DNA from: JAGTRP01 sp050259815
GTDB taxonomy: Bacteria; Pseudomonadota; Gammaproteobacteria; Burkholderiales; Rhodocyclaceae
DNA: 6,271 nucleotides
Assembly: GCA_050259815.1 (NCBI GenBank)
Contig: JBLNBI010000102.1
Span: 1-6,271, forward strand
Direction of reading: 5' to 3'
Of the stretch, positions 5,874 to 6,271 are shown piece after piece (the first letter of the stretch is position 1; each line of letters opens with the position of its first letter). The notes beneath the pieces were generated by a model. That model saw only the letters and a program-made list of their open reading frames with translations. It had not been told where the DNA came from and did no database searches. Made by a program: the position numbers and the translations under genes.

Positions 5874-6271
5874 GGTAACGGGACTGCGGGTCGCCTATGG
5901 TGGCATCCAGGCGGTACGGGGAATCACCTTCCACGTGAAGGAAGGGGAAATGGTCTCCCTCATCGGCGCCAACGGCGCGGGCAAGACCAGCTCCCTCAAG
6001 GCGGTCGCCCGGGTGCTGGATTCGGCCGGGGGCGACGTCCATTTCTGCGGCAAGGACATCACCCGTCTTCCGCCCCACCACCTGGTCCGCGAGGGCATAG
6101 CCCTGGTGCCGGAAGGGCGGGGCGTCTTCCCCCGTCTGTCGGTGGCGGAGAACCTGGCCATGGGTGCCTTCATTCGGGACGACGCGGGTGAGATCGCCAA
6201 GGACCTGGATCAGGTCTACGGCCACTTCCCACGCCTCAAGGAGCGGGCAGCCCAACTGGCCGGCACTCTGT
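5866..6271 (+). CDS. livF: ABC transporter ATP-binding protein, LivF-like, cut by window edge
   Basis: The first 135 residues of the second ATPase subunit are present; the gene runs off the right edge. It starts with GTG, read as Met, in MLEVTGLRVAYGGIQAVRGI. It overlaps the LivG-like gene by 8 bases. Walker A is GANGAGKT (34-41). The Q-loop region reads LVPEGRGVFPRLSVAENL (about 80-97), where Glu83 replaces the usual Gln; VPEGR is typical of LivF and separates it from LivG. The window ends at AGTL, just where the signature (LSGGEQ in this family) would begin, so the signature, Walker B and switch His cannot be checked. Expected full length is about 235 residues. Together with the LivG-like protein it would form the ATPase pair of the importer. 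Confidence 0.93.
   Translation, partial: MLEVTGLRVAYGGIQAVRGITFHVKEGEMVSLIGANGAGKTSSLKAVARVLDSAGGDVHFCGKDITRLPPHHLVREGIALVPEGRGVFPRLSVAENLAMGAFIRDDAGEIAKDLDQVYGHFPRLKERAAQLAGTL

Noticed and set aside
1..6271. Search for mobile elements, CRISPR repeats, tRNA or rRNA genes, long direct repeats or a new defence or biosynthetic system.
   Set aside because: Nothing of the kind was seen. Apart from the gaps discussed, the window is tightly packed with genes of well-known families and of uniform base composition.

Overview
This GC-rich window (about 65% by eye) carries two divergent gene groups. Codon use, gene order and protein style suggest a betaproteobacterium, perhaps of the Rhodocyclales (Azoarcus/Azospira type). 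That placement is an inference from sequence character, not from a database match.

Left part, minus strand (1-1653). A complete FAD-linked D-lactate/2-hydroxyacid dehydrogenase (265-1653) lies upstream of a gene of which only the first 54 codons are in the window (164 down to 1). The amino-terminal sequence of that second gene is recognisable as the start of the large proteobacterial indolepyruvate (aryl-pyruvate) ferredoxin oxidoreductase. The 100-base gap between them contains a strong stem-loop (209-238).

Divergent control region (1654-1779). It holds a sigma70-like promoter facing right (TTGACA, 17-base spacer, GAAAAT), an imperfect dyad over its -10 region, and a good ribosome binding site for the first transporter gene.

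Right part, plus strand (1780-6271, running off the edge). This is a complete-looking five-gene ABC importer operon of the branched-chain/hydrophobic amino acid (LivJHMGF, HAAT) type. It encodes a binding protein, two permeases and two ATPases, the last cut by the window end. The binding protein has a lipobox and Ala/Pro-rich segments at both ends. A perfect 8-bp hairpin separates its gene from the permeases. The remaining genes are translationally coupled by 4-, 4- and 8-base overlaps.

Possible joint role (inference). The importer brings in an amino acid or related acid. The minus-strand enzymes would convert a 2-hydroxy acid to a 2-oxo acid (dehydrogenase) and then to an acyl-CoA (oxidoreductase). 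This would suit aromatic or branched-chain amino acid catabolism. No mobile element, tRNA, rRNA, CRISPR array or clearly undescribed system is visible. The window is mostly well-known families, with a few regulatory and architectural details worth checking.
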